Shown in pieces: positions 1 through 10,156 of a DNA stretch of 64,000 bases. The stretch is taken from positions 1,116,001-1,180,000 of the forward strand of contig OZ244626.1 of NCBI GenBank assembly GCA_965218495.1. Reading direction: 5' to 3'. The notes under the pieces are model-generated. The model searched no databases. It was not told where the DNA came from and saw only the letters and a list, made by a program, of their open reading frames with translations. This stretch comes from G965218495 sp965218495 (GTDB lineage Bacteria; Bacteroidota; Rhodothermia; Rhodothermales; Bin80). Within the stretch, counting starts at the first letter, position 1, and each line of letters begins with the position of its first letter. A program made the translations under genes and the position numbers.

Positions 1-61
1 GGTCGTCCATGCGGCGCTGACCCGGCGCCTGCACCGAATGTAACCATGCTACCGAGTTGAA

Positions 62-718
62 ATGAAAGGAGTCCTAACCGAATCTGACCTTATCCGAATT
101 CGCGAAGCCGTAGCCACGGCTGAGTCGAAGACCTCCGGCGAAATCGTTCCGTACGTCGTGCGCCGATGCGACAGCTATGACGTTGCCGTCTGGCGCGCCG
201 CTGGCATTGGAGCACTTGTGGCCTTTACGGTACTTACGCTGCTCGCACAGTTTTACAGCGCCTGGGATGACGCATGGTGGCGTGCTGCCGCGTTTCAGAC
301 ACTTGCGATGGCGACCGCAGGCGTGGCCATGGCGGCGCTGGCTGCCTTAGTGCCTTCGATCAAGCGTCTATTTGCCGGAAAGCGGCAGCTAATTGGCAAC
401 GTTCACAAGCGGGCTATGGCGTCCTTTGTAGAAAAAGAGGTCTTTAACACGCGTGAGCGTACAGGCATTTTGCTCTTTGTATCGCTCTTTGAGCACCGAA
501 TTGAGGTAGTCGGCGACAAGGGGATCAGCGCCAAGGTTACGCAAGGGGAATGGGCATCAGTTGTTCGCTGCATCCGTGACGGCATCAAGGCCAAGAAGCT
601 TGGAGACGGCCTGGTGCAAGGCATCAATCAGTGCGGCGAGCTTTTGCAAAAGAGCGGCGTGGAAATCCGCCCGGACGACATCAACGAGCTTCCTGACGAC
701 GTCAGCTTCGAGGAATAG
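62..718 (+). CDS. TPM-domain membrane protein
   Basis: A 218-residue protein. The N-terminus (about 5-37) and the region after about residue 115 read as a TPM fold (TPM_phosphatase/Psb32-type), including a stretch with TRERTGILLFVS followed by IEVVGDKGI. Two hydrophobic segments (about 42-63 and 76-100) sit between these parts, so the fold is split by a hairpin of membrane helices. TPM proteins are membrane-associated and some have acid phosphatase activity; the substrate here is unknown. The ATG at 62 has no Shine-Dalgarno. The gene ends 60 bases before the large outer-membrane protein gene on the same strand, so they may be cotranscribed. The family is fairly sure, the role is not. Confidence 0.75.
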   Translation: MKGVLTESDLIRIREAVATAESKTSGEIVPYVVRRCDSYDVAVWRAAGIGALVAFTVLTLLAQFYSAWDDAWWRAAAFQTLAMATAGVAMAALAALVPSIKRLFAGKRQLIGNVHKRAMASFVEKEVFNTRERTGILLFVSLFEHRIEVVGDKGISAKVTQGEWASVVRCIRDGIKAKKLGDGLVQGINQCGELLQKSGVEIRPDDINELPDDVSFEE

Positions 719-779
719 CCACGTTCTTCGGCGCGGCTTGCAAAGCGAACACACTACGACGAACCACTAGGGCTCGGCA

Positions 780-3700
780 TTGCGCGACATACAGCTGCGG
801 CGCTTAGCCTGGTTAGGTCTCTTTGTCCTGGCCGCTCATCCGGCCGCCGGTCAGGACCTAGGCGTTCATATCGACACTCTTTCCGGTGCGCAGCCCTACG
901 TGCTGCATTCCTTTGTTCGCCCGGGAACAGAGGACATCTATCATCAGGGTCAAAAGCTCGGGCCCTCCGAGTATAGAATCGACTACCGGTTTGGAAGACT
1001 CTGGGTGGAGGGGCTGACTGGCGCGGATACTCTCGTAGCACATTACCGAACGTGGGGCTTGGCGCTTCAGGACCAGTATGGGCGTGCGTTAGTGCGCACG
1101 GAAGCCCCCACGACAGATTCCACAGGTAAGGCAGCGCTTCCAGCACCGATAGAGCCGCGAAGGGAGGCGATGTCGCTGTCGCGAACAGGCAGCATTACCC
1201 GCGGCGTCTTGGCTGGCAACAACCGAGATGCCATCATTGAGTCTGGACTGCGGCTGCAGCTCGAAGGAAAAGTCACGGAGGATATCCGCGTTCAGGCCGT
1301 CCTTACCGACGAAAGCACGCCCATACTGCCTGAAGGAACGACGCAGCGCTTGAGCGAGCTGGACCGGGTGTACATTGAAATTGCGGCCACTCAGGGGCTG
1401 GCCAGGCTGGGAGATTTTGCAGTTGACTACCAGGCTGGCGAGTTCGCAAGGCTTGGGCGCAAGGTCCAGGGCATTGGGATTACGGCCCAGCCTTCGATCG
1501 GCGACGTGGCGGGATCCGTGGAAGCCATGGGTGCTACCGCTCGGGGGATTTTTCGACGCGAGCAGGTGAGGCTGGCCGACGGAGTCCAGGGGCCGTATCG
1601 CCTGACCGGTGAGCAAAATGAGCAGTTCATATTCATCGTTCCCGGCTCGGAAGAGGTCTACCTGGACGGAAGGCGGCTGCAGCGCGGACAGACCCATGAT
1701 TACGTCATCGACTACGCTACGGGTGAAATCACCTTTACCGCCAACCGCCTCATTCGCGACCGCGATCGGGTTGTGGTGGAGTTCCAGTATCGAACGACCG
1801 AGTTCACACGCACGCTCATTGGTGCGGCGTCCGATGTGAGCATTGGCCAGTGGCCCGAGGGCCCGGCGCGCGCCACCCTGGGTGCGACGTTTCTGCGGGA
1901 GGCCGATGGCCGGACGTTGAGCGAAGCCTTCGGGCTGACGGCGGACGATGAAGCACTGCTGGGCGCCGCCGGCGATTCTACTGCGCAGCGGTCCGGCGCA
2001 GTGGCGGTGGACTATGAGGCGGAAGCACCCTATGTACAGTATGTCCGGCAGGACTCAGTCGTTGGATCCACCACGCATGAGATCTTTGCCGCTATCACGC
2101 GCGAGCCGACAGGGCCGGTGTTTCGCGTGAACTTTACGCGCGTAGGGGAGGGCCAGGGCAGCTACGTGCGCCAGGGACGCACCACCAACGGGCTGGTATA
2201 CCAGTGGCGGGGTCCTGGCCTGGGTGACCATGAGCCCGTACGGGTACTGCCAAAGCCGCGGCAGCACCGCGTGGTCGATCTGCGGGGCACGGTAGCACCG
2301 GTGCGACACCTGCAGCTGTTTGGTGAGTGGGCTAAGTCGCTCCACGACCAGAACCGGCTTTCGGCCTTGCACAAAGGCGATGACTCGGGTTATGCGTACA
2401 CGGGCGGCATGCGCCTGACGCCACTCAACGTTGGCCTGGGCACGGTGGCACTTAGCGCCCACCGCCGTCATATCGGCGCTGGATTTGCCTCGTTCAGCCG
2501 CATCAGGCCGGTGGAAGTCGAGCGGCTGTGGCTGCTCAACTCCCACCAGACTGCCGCAACGCGAAGCAGCCTCACGGCCGAACATGAAACCGTTGATGAG
2601 GCCATCCTTAGTTGGGAAGCTTCGGAGCGGTCCAGTCTGGTCTTCACCGCAGGCCAGATCGCCTTGGGAGAGCAGTTCGAAGCGCAGCGCAAGGAGGTAT
2701 CGATGATGTTGGATGAAGCGCGATGGCCTCACATGCGATACCACGTCATACATATCCGGAGTCAGGATGGTGGGCGCCTGGAAGATGGCATGTGGCTGCG
2801 CCAGGATGGCCGCCTGTCGGTGCCTTTCTTTGGGAAGCAGCTGGTTCCGCAGATCAGGTTGAAGCAGGCGCTGCGTACGCTTTATCCCGTTGGATCCGAC
2901 AGCCTTGTGGCGCGATCCGAGTCCTATATCCGGGTGATGCCGAGTGTCACATGGCGCGTGCCGATTGGAGACGTAGGCTCGGCTGTTGATGTGCGTACAA
3001 ACAGTCGAGTTACGGGAGGCAGGCTGCAGAAGTTCAATCAGTCAGTCACCTGGGATATGAACTTTGATCTGAAGCCCTACAAGACGCTCACCTTGGAAGG
3101 ACGAGTGGGGGTGCGCCATCGGAGTCACCGCGAGGCATTCGTTTCGGATCAACGGCCCGCCGAAGAGCGATCAGCGGTGATTCGCTGGTCCGGGCACCTG
3201 CGGCCCTGGCAGCGGGCCGTGCAGATGCACTGGTTCTATGAGGCTTTGTCAGAGCGTACGCCATCCCTGCAGGAGATCTATATCCGCACGGGCCCAGAGC
3301 TCGGTGAATTCGTGTGGATTGATGCCAACGGCAACGGCGTAATAGAGCTGGACGAGTTTCTGCCTGAAACCACACAAGACGAAGGAAACTACGTGCGCAC
3401 CCTCATCCCGTCCGATTCTCTGCAGTCCGTGACGGGCTTGCAGGCCCGTGTTTCGCTCGATGTGAATCCGGAGCGCATATGGCGTGATGCAGGCGCCGGC
3501 TGGCAGCGCACACTTCGGCAGGTGTCCTTGCGGACCATGGTCAACGTCCAGGAAAAGAGCCGCAACCCGGCGGTATCCGACATCTACTTCATGCGGCTTG
3601 GCACCTTTCGGAGTCCCGCGCACACGCTCAAGGGGCTCCTGGTGGTGCAGCAGGACCTGTTCTTGTTCAGGGGAACGCCGCGCTATGGAGTTGACTTGTC

Positions 3701-4274
3701 GTACCGGCATGTCCGAGGGCTGAACGAACTTGCGGCCGGCACCGAGTCGCGCGCCGCTGATGAGTACCGCGGAGAGGCGCGCATGAAAATCACAGACAAG
3801 TGGGGCGCTGCGTTGGCGGTTTCCAGCGGAGCACGGCGCACCACAAGTGAGTCGTTTGCCTCACGCAACTACGACATCGAGACGCAGGCAATAGCGCCGG
3901 AGCTGATCTTCAGTGCTTCGCCAAACCTCCAGGTCTCGCTGACGGCTTCCCATGCCCGAAAGGCGGCCGCTGGGACGCGTGGATCGCTGTGGAAGGTGCC
4001 TGTAGACGTGCGGTATGCCCACGCTCGCAAGTTCAATGTTGCTGGCCGCCTGGAGGCGGCATCGGTTGTGATTCGGGGTGCGTCCAACGCGAGAGGGCTC
4101 GCATTCTTTGAGCTTACCGATGGCCGCGGCGAGGGCACTTCATTCATGTGGACGCTGTCTTCCTGGTACCAGCTGAGCAGCGTCCTGCGGGCTACGCTGT
4201 CCTACAACGGGCGGAGCCCGCAGGACGCACCTACCATCCATGTCGTCCGCATGCAGCTGAGCGCGGTTTTCTAG
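780..4274 (+). CDS. Large outer-membrane protein, unknown function
   Basis: A 1164-residue secreted protein. It has a Sec signal peptide (about 1-24, ending AAHPAAGQ) and then a beta-rich body with many alternating aromatic/polar strands (YVIDYATGEITF, VVVEFQYRTTEF), which suggests a beta-barrel or surface protein. Near residues 846-858 there is an EF-hand-like loop, DANGNGVIELDEF, as in several Bacteroidota outer-membrane proteins of similar size. The start appears to be TTG at 780; no ATG lies nearby in frame before the signal peptide. The C-terminus ends on an aromatic residue (SAVF), as expected for a BAM-inserted barrel. I do not recognise a named family. Antisense frames over this gene are shadows. 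Confidence 0.7.
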   Translation: MRDIQLRRLAWLGLFVLAAHPAAGQDLGVHIDTLSGAQPYVLHSFVRPGTEDIYHQGQKLGPSEYRIDYRFGRLWVEGLTGADTLVAHYRTWGLALQDQYGRALVRTEAPTTDSTGKAALPAPIEPRREAMSLSRTGSITRGVLAGNNRDAIIESGLRLQLEGKVTEDIRVQAVLTDESTPILPEGTTQRLSELDRVYIEIAATQGLARLGDFAVDYQAGEFARLGRKVQGIGITAQPSIGDVAGSVEAMGATARGIFRREQVRLADGVQGPYRLTGEQNEQFIFIVPGSEEVYLDGRRLQRGQTHDYVIDYATGEITFTANRLIRDRDRVVVEFQYRTTEFTRTLIGAASDVSIGQWPEGPARATLGATFLREADGRTLSEAFGLTADDEALLGAAGDSTAQRSGAVAVDYEAEAPYVQYVRQDSVVGSTTHEIFAAITREPTGPVFRVNFTRVGEGQGSYVRQGRTTNGLVYQWRGPGLGDHEPVRVLPKPRQHRVVDLRGTVAPVRHLQLFGEWAKSLHDQNRLSALHKGDDSGYAYTGGMRLTPLNVGLGTVALSAHRRHIGAGFASFSRIRPVEVERLWLLNSHQTAATRSSLTAEHETVDEAILSWEASERSSLVFTAGQIALGEQFEAQRKEVSMMLDEARWPHMRYHVIHIRSQDGGRLEDGMWLRQDGRLSVPFFGKQLVPQIRLKQALRTLYPVGSDSLVARSESYIRVMPSVTWRVPIGDVGSAVDVRTNSRVTGGRLQKFNQSVTWDMNFDLKPYKTLTLEGRVGVRHRSHREAFVSDQRPAEERSAVIRWSGHLRPWQRAVQMHWFYEALSERTPSLQEIYIRTGPELGEFVWIDANGNGVIELDEFLPETTQDEGNYVRTLIPSDSLQSVTGLQARVSLDVNPERIWRDAGAGWQRTLRQVSLRTMVNVQEKSRNPAVSDIYFMRLGTFRSPAHTLKGLLVVQQDLFLFRGTPRYGVDLSYRHVRGLNELAAGTESRAADEYRGEARMKITDKWGAALAVSSGARRTTSESFASRNYDIETQAIAPELIFSASPNLQVSLTASHARKAAAGTRGSLWKVPVDVRYAHARKFNVAGRLEAASVVIRGASNARGLAFFELTDGRGEGTSFMWTLSSWYQLSSVLRATLSYNGRSPQDAPTIHVVRMQLSAVF

Positions 4275-4348
4275 GCTATGGTCTGGGCAGTCCGCTTGCT
4301 ACGGAACAATTGCATATATTTCGGCTGCAAAAAACCGGCTACTGCGCT

Positions 4349-4984
4349 ATGAATTACCTCAAGCTACTCTTGCCAGCGGTTCTTCTGCTAGTCTTGAGTC
4401 CGGGCACTTTGACTGCCCAGGACACCAAGGAAGAGCTTGAAGCTTTGTACTGGGCTCGCCAAAAGGAGGCCATGTCTCGCTTCACGCAAGCCGACGTAGA
4501 CTTTATGGCAGGTATGATCGGGCACCACGCGCAGGCCCTAATCATGTCCCGGCTAGCCCCCACCAACGGAGCCAGCTCTGCCGTCCAGATCCTTGCGGCC
4601 CGCATCATTAACGCGCAAAAGGACGAGATCGAGATAATGCAGAACTGGCTCCGCGACAGGGAGCAGACAGCGCCGGAGGTTCACATCGATGGTCTAACCC
4701 TTATGATCCACGGTGGAGCAAGTCATGCGCATCACATGCCGGGCATGCTTACGCAAGAACAGCTGGAAGAGCTGGCTGTTGCCCAAGGCCGGGAATTTGA
4801 CCGGCTGTTTCTGACGTACATGATCCAGCACCACGCCGGTGCGGTGACCATGGTCGAAGACCTCTTCGCTGTTGACGGGGCGGCTCAGGACGAGGCGGCC
4901 TATAAGCTGGCTTCCAGCATCCATGTGGACCAGATCACTGAGATCGCCCGCATGCAGGATATGCTGAATAGCCTTACGAACTAA
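4349..4984 (+). CDS. DUF305 family secreted protein
   Basis: A 211-residue protein starting at ATG 4349. The frame is open from 4148, but only this start puts a Sec signal peptide (LLLPAVLLLVLSPGTLTAQ) at the N-terminus. It carries the two halves typical of DUF305: FMAGMIGHHAQALIMS and LTYMIQHHAGAVTM, each with a His-His pair, plus a His- and Met-rich link (HAHHMPGM). DUF305 proteins are ferritin-like periplasmic four-helix bundles, often linked to metals such as copper. The gene lies just before two LVIVD-repeat genes on the same strand (21 bases to the next), probably one transcription unit. It has no Shine-Dalgarno. Confidence 0.85.
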   Translation: MNYLKLLLPAVLLLVLSPGTLTAQDTKEELEALYWARQKEAMSRFTQADVDFMAGMIGHHAQALIMSRLAPTNGASSAVQILAARIINAQKDEIEIMQNWLRDREQTAPEVHIDGLTLMIHGGASHAHHMPGMLTQEQLEELAVAQGREFDRLFLTYMIQHHAGAVTMVEDLFAVDGAAQDEAAYKLASSIHVDQITEIARMQDMLNSLTN

Positions 4985-5005
4985 CCACAAATAACCTCTT
5001 TGCAA

Positions 5006-6940
5006 ATGAGCATTACAGCTGTCAACATTCGCAATGCCCTACTTGGCACCTTGTCCTTAGCGCTGTGCGCGACACCTTCGCTGGCGCAAAATATGGACGA
5101 CCCACGTGTGGGGCTTGGCGCTGGCCTCTTCGATGCGGAGGAAGCGATCTGGAACCTCTCCATGCTTTCGACCAGTGTACCACCGGAGTCATTTGTCGGG
5201 GTTACGAATTCGGACTTGGCCTTCAAGGATCACTACGCCTTCCAGGGCAACTACAATGGTGTGCTGATTTGGGACCTCAGCAACCCCGAAGAACCGGTCC
5301 TGGTCAAGGACTACCTGTGCCCGGCCTCGCAGAGCGACGTATCCGTGTACGAGCACCTGCTCTTCGTCTCTGGCGAAGGGTTAGGCGGCCGTTTGGACTG
5401 TGGCACCGAAAGGATAGAGGAGCAGGTCAGTCACGACCGGCTGCGTGGCATACGCGTCTTTGATATTTCAGACGTCACGAATCCCAAATACGTTGCTAAT
5501 GTCCAGACTTGTCGCGGCTCGCATACGCATTCGGTGCTGAAAGACCCCAATGACGACGAAAATGTGTATGTATATGTGTCGGGATCTGCGCCGGTCCGCC
5601 CTGCAGAAGAGCTGCCCGGCTGCTCCGGCTTGTCCCCGGACGAAGACCCCGAGTCTGCACTCTTCCGGATTGAAGTAATCAAGGTGCCGCTCGCAGATCC
5701 GACACAGGCAGCTATCGTCAGCTCGCCAAGGATCTTCCAGGACCTCGTTGCACCGCCCACGCATGGCGCGTCACCTGCCGATCTTGAAGCGGTTGAGGAA
5801 GCCAGGGCCCAAGGCAAATTCATCACTGAGTATGGCGGTCAGCCCGTGGTGCTGCCCGATCGCTACGTCGAGAGGCTAATGGGCGAGTGGATGACCGAGA
5901 GTGGAAGAGAAGGCGAGCCGACGGCTGCTGACAGCACGGATTTCCGTGAGGCTCTCCCGGGCATCTTCCAGACCATGATGGGTGCCCGTGAAGAAGACGA
6001 TGAAGCAGACGAAGGACCGAGGCCGGGTCCCACGCAGTGCCATGACATCACGCTTTACCCTGAGATCGGACTGGCGGGTGGTGCTTGTGGAGGGTACGGG
6101 TTGCTGCTTGACATCAGCGACCCGGCCAATCCGGTTCGCATTGATGCGGTGGCGGATTCCAACTTTTCCTATTGGCACTCGGCCACTTTCAGCAACGACG
6201 GCTCAAAGGTCCTCTTTACGGATGAGTGGGGTGGCGGCGGCGGGCCCAAATGCCGCCCGTCGGACCCGATGGAGTGGGGTGCCAATGCGCTGTTCACCCT
6301 TGGTGACGACGGCAAGATGGAGTTTCAGAGCTACTATAAGCTCCCGGCTCCGCAAACGTCACAGGAGAACTGCGTCGCTCATAACGGATCACTTATCCCG
6401 GTTCCGGGCCGCGACCTCTTCGTGCAGTCGTGGTACCAGGGCGGAATATCCATCATGGACTGGACCGACATCAAGAACCCAATCGAGATCGCGTTTCATG
6501 ATCGCGGGCCGATCAATGCTGAGCAGATGAGTATGGGTGGCAGCTGGTCCGTGTATTGGTACAACGGGCTCATCGTTAGCAGCGAGATCGCACGTGGGCT
6601 GGACATCTTCCAGCTGGAGCCGAGTGAATACCTTACGGCCAACGAGATTCTGGCTTCCAACACGGTAGAGCTTGGCTACCTTAACGCCCAGGGCCAGCCG
6701 GAATACAAGTGGCCCACGACATTCTTTCTGGCACACGCCTATCTGGATCAGTTGGAACGCGGCGGTGCACTGCCTGCGCGGGTAATTGCGAGGTTCAGAG
6801 CAGGACTATACCGCGCGGCAACTATGGAGGGGGATGAGCGCTCTGGCATGCTTACGAGACTTGCGAGAGTCCTGGAACGCAGCCGTGATGCTGAAAAAGC
6901 ATCCATGCTCAAGGAGACGCTGAACGCACTCGCCCAATAA
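5006..6940 (+). CDS. LVIVD-repeat secreted protein, copy 1
   Basis: A protein of about 644 residues with a Sec signal peptide (to ATPSLAQ). The body has LVIVD-type beta-propeller blades with motifs such as GVLIWDLSNPEEPVLV, GIRVFDISDVTNPKYV, LLLDISDPANPVRI and ISIMDWTDIKNPIEIA. Cys pairs (DYLCPASQSDVS, VQTCRGSHTHS, ENCVAHNGS) are conserved with the next gene. LVIVD proteins are extracytoplasmic; an enzyme activity is not established. ATG 5006 was chosen over TTG 5000; neither has a Shine-Dalgarno. It is followed after 18 bases by a close paralogue, so this is a tandem duplication. Function is unknown; nearby genes suggest a role at the cell surface or periplasm. Confidence 0.8.
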   Translation: MSITAVNIRNALLGTLSLALCATPSLAQNMDDPRVGLGAGLFDAEEAIWNLSMLSTSVPPESFVGVTNSDLAFKDHYAFQGNYNGVLIWDLSNPEEPVLVKDYLCPASQSDVSVYEHLLFVSGEGLGGRLDCGTERIEEQVSHDRLRGIRVFDISDVTNPKYVANVQTCRGSHTHSVLKDPNDDENVYVYVSGSAPVRPAEELPGCSGLSPDEDPESALFRIEVIKVPLADPTQAAIVSSPRIFQDLVAPPTHGASPADLEAVEEARAQGKFITEYGGQPVVLPDRYVERLMGEWMTESGREGEPTAADSTDFREALPGIFQTMMGAREEDDEADEGPRPGPTQCHDITLYPEIGLAGGACGGYGLLLDISDPANPVRIDAVADSNFSYWHSATFSNDGSKVLFTDEWGGGGGPKCRPSDPMEWGANALFTLGDDGKMEFQSYYKLPAPQTSQENCVAHNGSLIPVPGRDLFVQSWYQGGISIMDWTDIKNPIEIAFHDRGPINAEQMSMGGSWSVYWYNGLIVSSEIARGLDIFQLEPSEYLTANEILASNTVELGYLNAQGQPEYKWPTTFFLAHAYLDQLERGGALPARVIARFRAGLYRAATMEGDERSGMLTRLARVLERSRDAEKASMLKETLNALAQ

Positions 6941-6958
6941 CATTTACCGCCTACTGCT

Positions 6959-8881
6959 ATGCGCAAGTTGTTCCTGGCCTGCCTGATCGTGGGTCTTGCG
7001 GTGCCGTGTGCCCTCGCGCAGGACACGCCGGATCCCCGCGAAGGACTTGCTCCCGGGCTTTTTGATGCCGGGGAAGCCATCTGGAACCTCACCATGCTCT
7101 CGACTGTGCAGCCGCCCGAGGCCTTCGTGGGCGTTACCAACTCGGACCTGGCCTTCAAAGACAATTTCGTCTTCCAAGGCAACTACAACGGCGTCATCGT
7201 TTGGGACATTTCCGATCCAGCGGCGCCGGTGCTGGTGAAGGACTACCTGTGCCCTGCTTCGCAGAGTGATGTGTCGGTCTATGGCAACCTGATGTTTGTC
7301 AGCGGAGAAGGAATGGGCGGGCGGCTGGACTGTAGCAGCGAGGGCATACAGGAACGCGTCAGCCACGATCGGCTGCGCGGCATCCGCATCTTTGACATCA
7401 CCGATGTCACGGATCCGCAGTATGTAGCCAACGTTCAGACTTGCCGGGGCTCCCATACGCATTCAGTGCTCAAGGACCCTGCTGACGATGAGAATGTCTA
7501 CGTCTACGTGTCCGGCTCCTCACTAGTGCGCCCGGATGAGGAGTTGGAAGGCTGCTCCAGCCTGATGCCGGAAGAGGATCCAAATACCGCGCTCTTCAGG
7601 ATTGAGGTGATCAAAGTTCCTCTCAGCGATCCTACGCAGGCAGCCATAGTGAGCTCGCCCCGCATATTCGATGACCTTGAAGCGCCCCCGCGCCATGGTC
7701 CCTCGCCTGCCGACTTTGAGGAGGCCGAAAAGGCCCGCGAGGAGGCCGAAAAGGCCCGCGCAGCTGGCCGGTTTGTCGCTACCGTCCGGGGCCGGCCGCG
7801 CATCCTTCGCGACCGGCAGGTTAGTGCATACATGCGGGAGTGGATGGATGACGAGGGCAGAGAGGGCGAACCGACGGCCAAGGACAGCGCAGACTTCAGA
7901 GATGCGCTTCCGGCCTTTATGGCGGCCCGCAATCGCTCGCGCGGCATCCCTGCGGGAGCTCGGCGCGGCCCGACGCAATGCCATGACATCACGCTGTACC
8001 CAGAGATCGGCCTGGCGGGCGGCGCTTGCGGTGGTTACGGCCTTCTCCTGGACATCACAGACCCGATAAATCCCGTACGCATTCAGGCGGTAGCAGACTC
8101 AAATTTCTCCTACTGGCATTCGGCCACATTCAGCAACGACGGATCAAAGGTGGTCTTCACCGACGAATGGGGTGGTGGTGGCGGGCCCAAGTGCCGCGCG
8201 TCGGACCCGAAGGAATGGGGTGCAAACGCCCTCTTCACCATTGATGAAGACTCAAGGATGCACTTTCAGGGCTACTACAAGCTGCCGGCCGCCCAGACGT
8301 CACTGGAAAACTGCGTTGCGCATAATGGGTCCCTGATTCCGGTGCCAGGTCGCGACCTGTTCATACAGGGCTGGTACCAGGGCGGGATATCGCTCATGGA
8401 CTGGACCGATGTGACCAACCCCATAGAGATTGCTTACCATGACCGCGGCCCCGTCAACCCGGAGCGCCTGCAGAGTGCAGGCAGCTGGTCCGTCTACTGG
8501 TACAATGGCGTGATCGTCAGCAGTGAGATTGCACGTGGGCTAGACATCTTTGAGCTGGAACCCAGCGAATTCCTGACAGAGAACGAGATCGCGGCCGCCA
8601 ACACCGTAACGCTGGACTACTTCAATGCGCAGGGTCAGCCCAAGTATGCGTGGCCCGCTTCGTTCGCTTTGGCGCGCGCTTACGTGGACCAGCTGGAAAG
8701 GGGAGGTGGCCATGGTGCGGAGGCTATCGCAGACTTAAGAGCGGGGCTTGATCAGGCGGAGGCGTCTTCGGGTGATGACCGCAAGGCGATGCTGACGGCC
8801 CTGGAGCCGCTTCTGCCCGGCGGCAACGATACCGCCAAGCTGGACATGCTGGGCGGCGTCTTGCTTCAGCTGGCAAACTGA
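6959..8881 (+). CDS. LVIVD-repeat secreted protein, copy 2
   Basis: A 640-residue paralogue of the preceding gene, clearly similar along almost its full length (shared blocks AIWNL, FVGVTNSDLAFKD, SVYWYNG, SSEIARGLDIF). It has a Sec signal peptide (VPCALAQ) and the same LVIVD blades. A short direct repeat codes for EEAEKAREEAEKARA in the charged linker near residues 255-270, where copy 1 is shorter, so the linker is the region that varies. The gap to the transporter gene is 33 bases on the same strand. The two proteins may act together or on related ligands. No Shine-Dalgarno before ATG 6959. Confidence 0.8.
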   Translation: MRKLFLACLIVGLAVPCALAQDTPDPREGLAPGLFDAGEAIWNLTMLSTVQPPEAFVGVTNSDLAFKDNFVFQGNYNGVIVWDISDPAAPVLVKDYLCPASQSDVSVYGNLMFVSGEGMGGRLDCSSEGIQERVSHDRLRGIRIFDITDVTDPQYVANVQTCRGSHTHSVLKDPADDENVYVYVSGSSLVRPDEELEGCSSLMPEEDPNTALFRIEVIKVPLSDPTQAAIVSSPRIFDDLEAPPRHGPSPADFEEAEKAREEAEKARAAGRFVATVRGRPRILRDRQVSAYMREWMDDEGREGEPTAKDSADFRDALPAFMAARNRSRGIPAGARRGPTQCHDITLYPEIGLAGGACGGYGLLLDITDPINPVRIQAVADSNFSYWHSATFSNDGSKVVFTDEWGGGGGPKCRASDPKEWGANALFTIDEDSRMHFQGYYKLPAAQTSLENCVAHNGSLIPVPGRDLFIQGWYQGGISLMDWTDVTNPIEIAYHDRGPVNPERLQSAGSWSVYWYNGVIVSSEIARGLDIFELEPSEFLTENEIAAANTVTLDYFNAQGQPKYAWPASFALARAYVDQLERGGGHGAEAIADLRAGLDQAEASSGDDRKAMLTALEPLLPGGNDTAKLDMLGGVLLQLAN

Positions 8882-8914
8882 TTTTGTCTAGAGTCTTAAT
8901 GTATCGCTTTAACT

Positions 8915-10156
8915 ATGAAAGTTGGCCGAATAGCGCGCCTTAGTCTCATGATGTTTGTCCAGTACCTCATCTGGGGTGCTTGGGCGCCCACGCTGGGCAA
9001 CTACATGCAGACCATTGACATGGGCGCGTACATCCAACTCGCTTATGCGCTGGGTCCTTTGAGTGCGATCATCGCGCCGTTTTTCCTGGGCATGGTGGCG
9101 GACCGCTTTTTCGATTCTGAGAAGGTACTGGGTGTGCTGTTTCTGATTTCGGGGGTATCGATGGGCCTGATGCCGCATTTTGCAGGCACCGGACTTTTCC
9201 TTCCGCTATTGGGGCTGCATGCGCTGTGCTACTTCCCGACGCTCGGTCTTACGGCTTCGCTTGCGTTCCATCATATGGACAACCAGGAGAAGGAGTTTCC
9301 TGTCGTGCGCGTCTTTGGCACGCTGGGCTGGGCCGCTATCGGCACGTTCATGGGGTACATCCTGCAGCAGGATTCGTCGCCTACCGGCCTTTTCATTGGC
9401 GCGGGTGCGGCAATCTTTTTGGGGCTGTACAGCTTCACGCTGCCGCACACGCCACCGCCTTCGGCCGGCCAGGCCACATCGTGGAAACAGATTGCGGGAT
9501 TTGATGCATTTCGTGCGCTGAAGAGCCGTTCCTTCCTGGTCTTCCTGGCGGCTGCGATGCTCATCTTCATCGCCTTCGGGACCTACTTCCCGTACGCACC
9601 GGTGTTCTTCCAGGACCTTAATTCGACGTTGGAGCTGTCACATTTCTCCAACCCGAGCTTTGAGATGAGCTTTGGTCAGTGGTCAGAGATCATCTTCATG
9701 CTGCTCATTCCGTTCTTCTTTGCGCGGCTGGGCGTCAAGTGGATGCTGCTGCTGGGGATGCTGGCCTGGGTGGCGCGATTCACGATCTTTGCCGGCGCGG
9801 CCCTGACGGGCACTTTCTGGCTGATCATGATCGGCATTCTGGTCCATGGCATCTGCTACGACTTCTTCTTCGTGACGGGCCAGATCTACCTCGACAAGAA
9901 GACGGCCCCGGCGATTCGTGGCCAGGTCCAGGGGCTGTTGGTGCTCCTCACTCAGGGCGTCGGCTTTTTCCTCGGCACGCAGATTTCCGGAATCTTTGTC
10001 AACTCGGTCGGTGTCAATGGCGACTTGGAGCTTGGCCAGTGGCAGATGTTTTGGCTGTTCTTTGCCGGCCTGACGGTGGCATTCACGCTCTTCTTCGCCT
10101 TCCTCTTCAAGGAGTCAGACGGCGAGGAGCCCGCTGCAGTAACAGCCCCTGATTAG
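8915..10156 (+). CDS. Nucleoside-type MFS transporter
   Basis: A 413-residue inner-membrane protein with about 12 hydrophobic helices. The N-terminus (SLMMFVQYLIWGAWAPTLGNYM) and the sequence GFFLGTQISG fit the nucleoside:H+ symporter (NupG/XapB-like) branch of the major facilitator superfamily. Many Bacteroidota and Rhodothermota carry such permeases next to genes for uptake or breakdown of sugars and nucleosides, so the true substrate here may be a sugar derivative. It is the last gene of the run from 4349, with short spacings that suggest one operon. No Shine-Dalgarno. Downstream 10157-10381 is intergenic and ends at a transposase gene. Confidence 0.8.
   Translation: MKVGRIARLSLMMFVQYLIWGAWAPTLGNYMQTIDMGAYIQLAYALGPLSAIIAPFFLGMVADRFFDSEKVLGVLFLISGVSMGLMPHFAGTGLFLPLLGLHALCYFPTLGLTASLAFHHMDNQEKEFPVVRVFGTLGWAAIGTFMGYILQQDSSPTGLFIGAGAAIFLGLYSFTLPHTPPPSAGQATSWKQIAGFDAFRALKSRSFLVFLAAAMLIFIAFGTYFPYAPVFFQDLNSTLELSHFSNPSFEMSFGQWSEIIFMLLIPFFFARLGVKWMLLLGMLAWVARFTIFAGAALTGTFWLIMIGILVHGICYDFFFVTGQIYLDKKTAPAIRGQVQGLLVLLTQGVGFFLGTQISGIFVNSVGVNGDLELGQWQMFWLFFAGLTVAFTLFFAFLFKESDGEEPAAVTAPD

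Noticed and set aside
5065..5463. Open frame inside the first LVIVD gene in another frame
   Set aside because: It is a shadow of the LVIVD-repeat gene, whose paralogue confirms the true frame.
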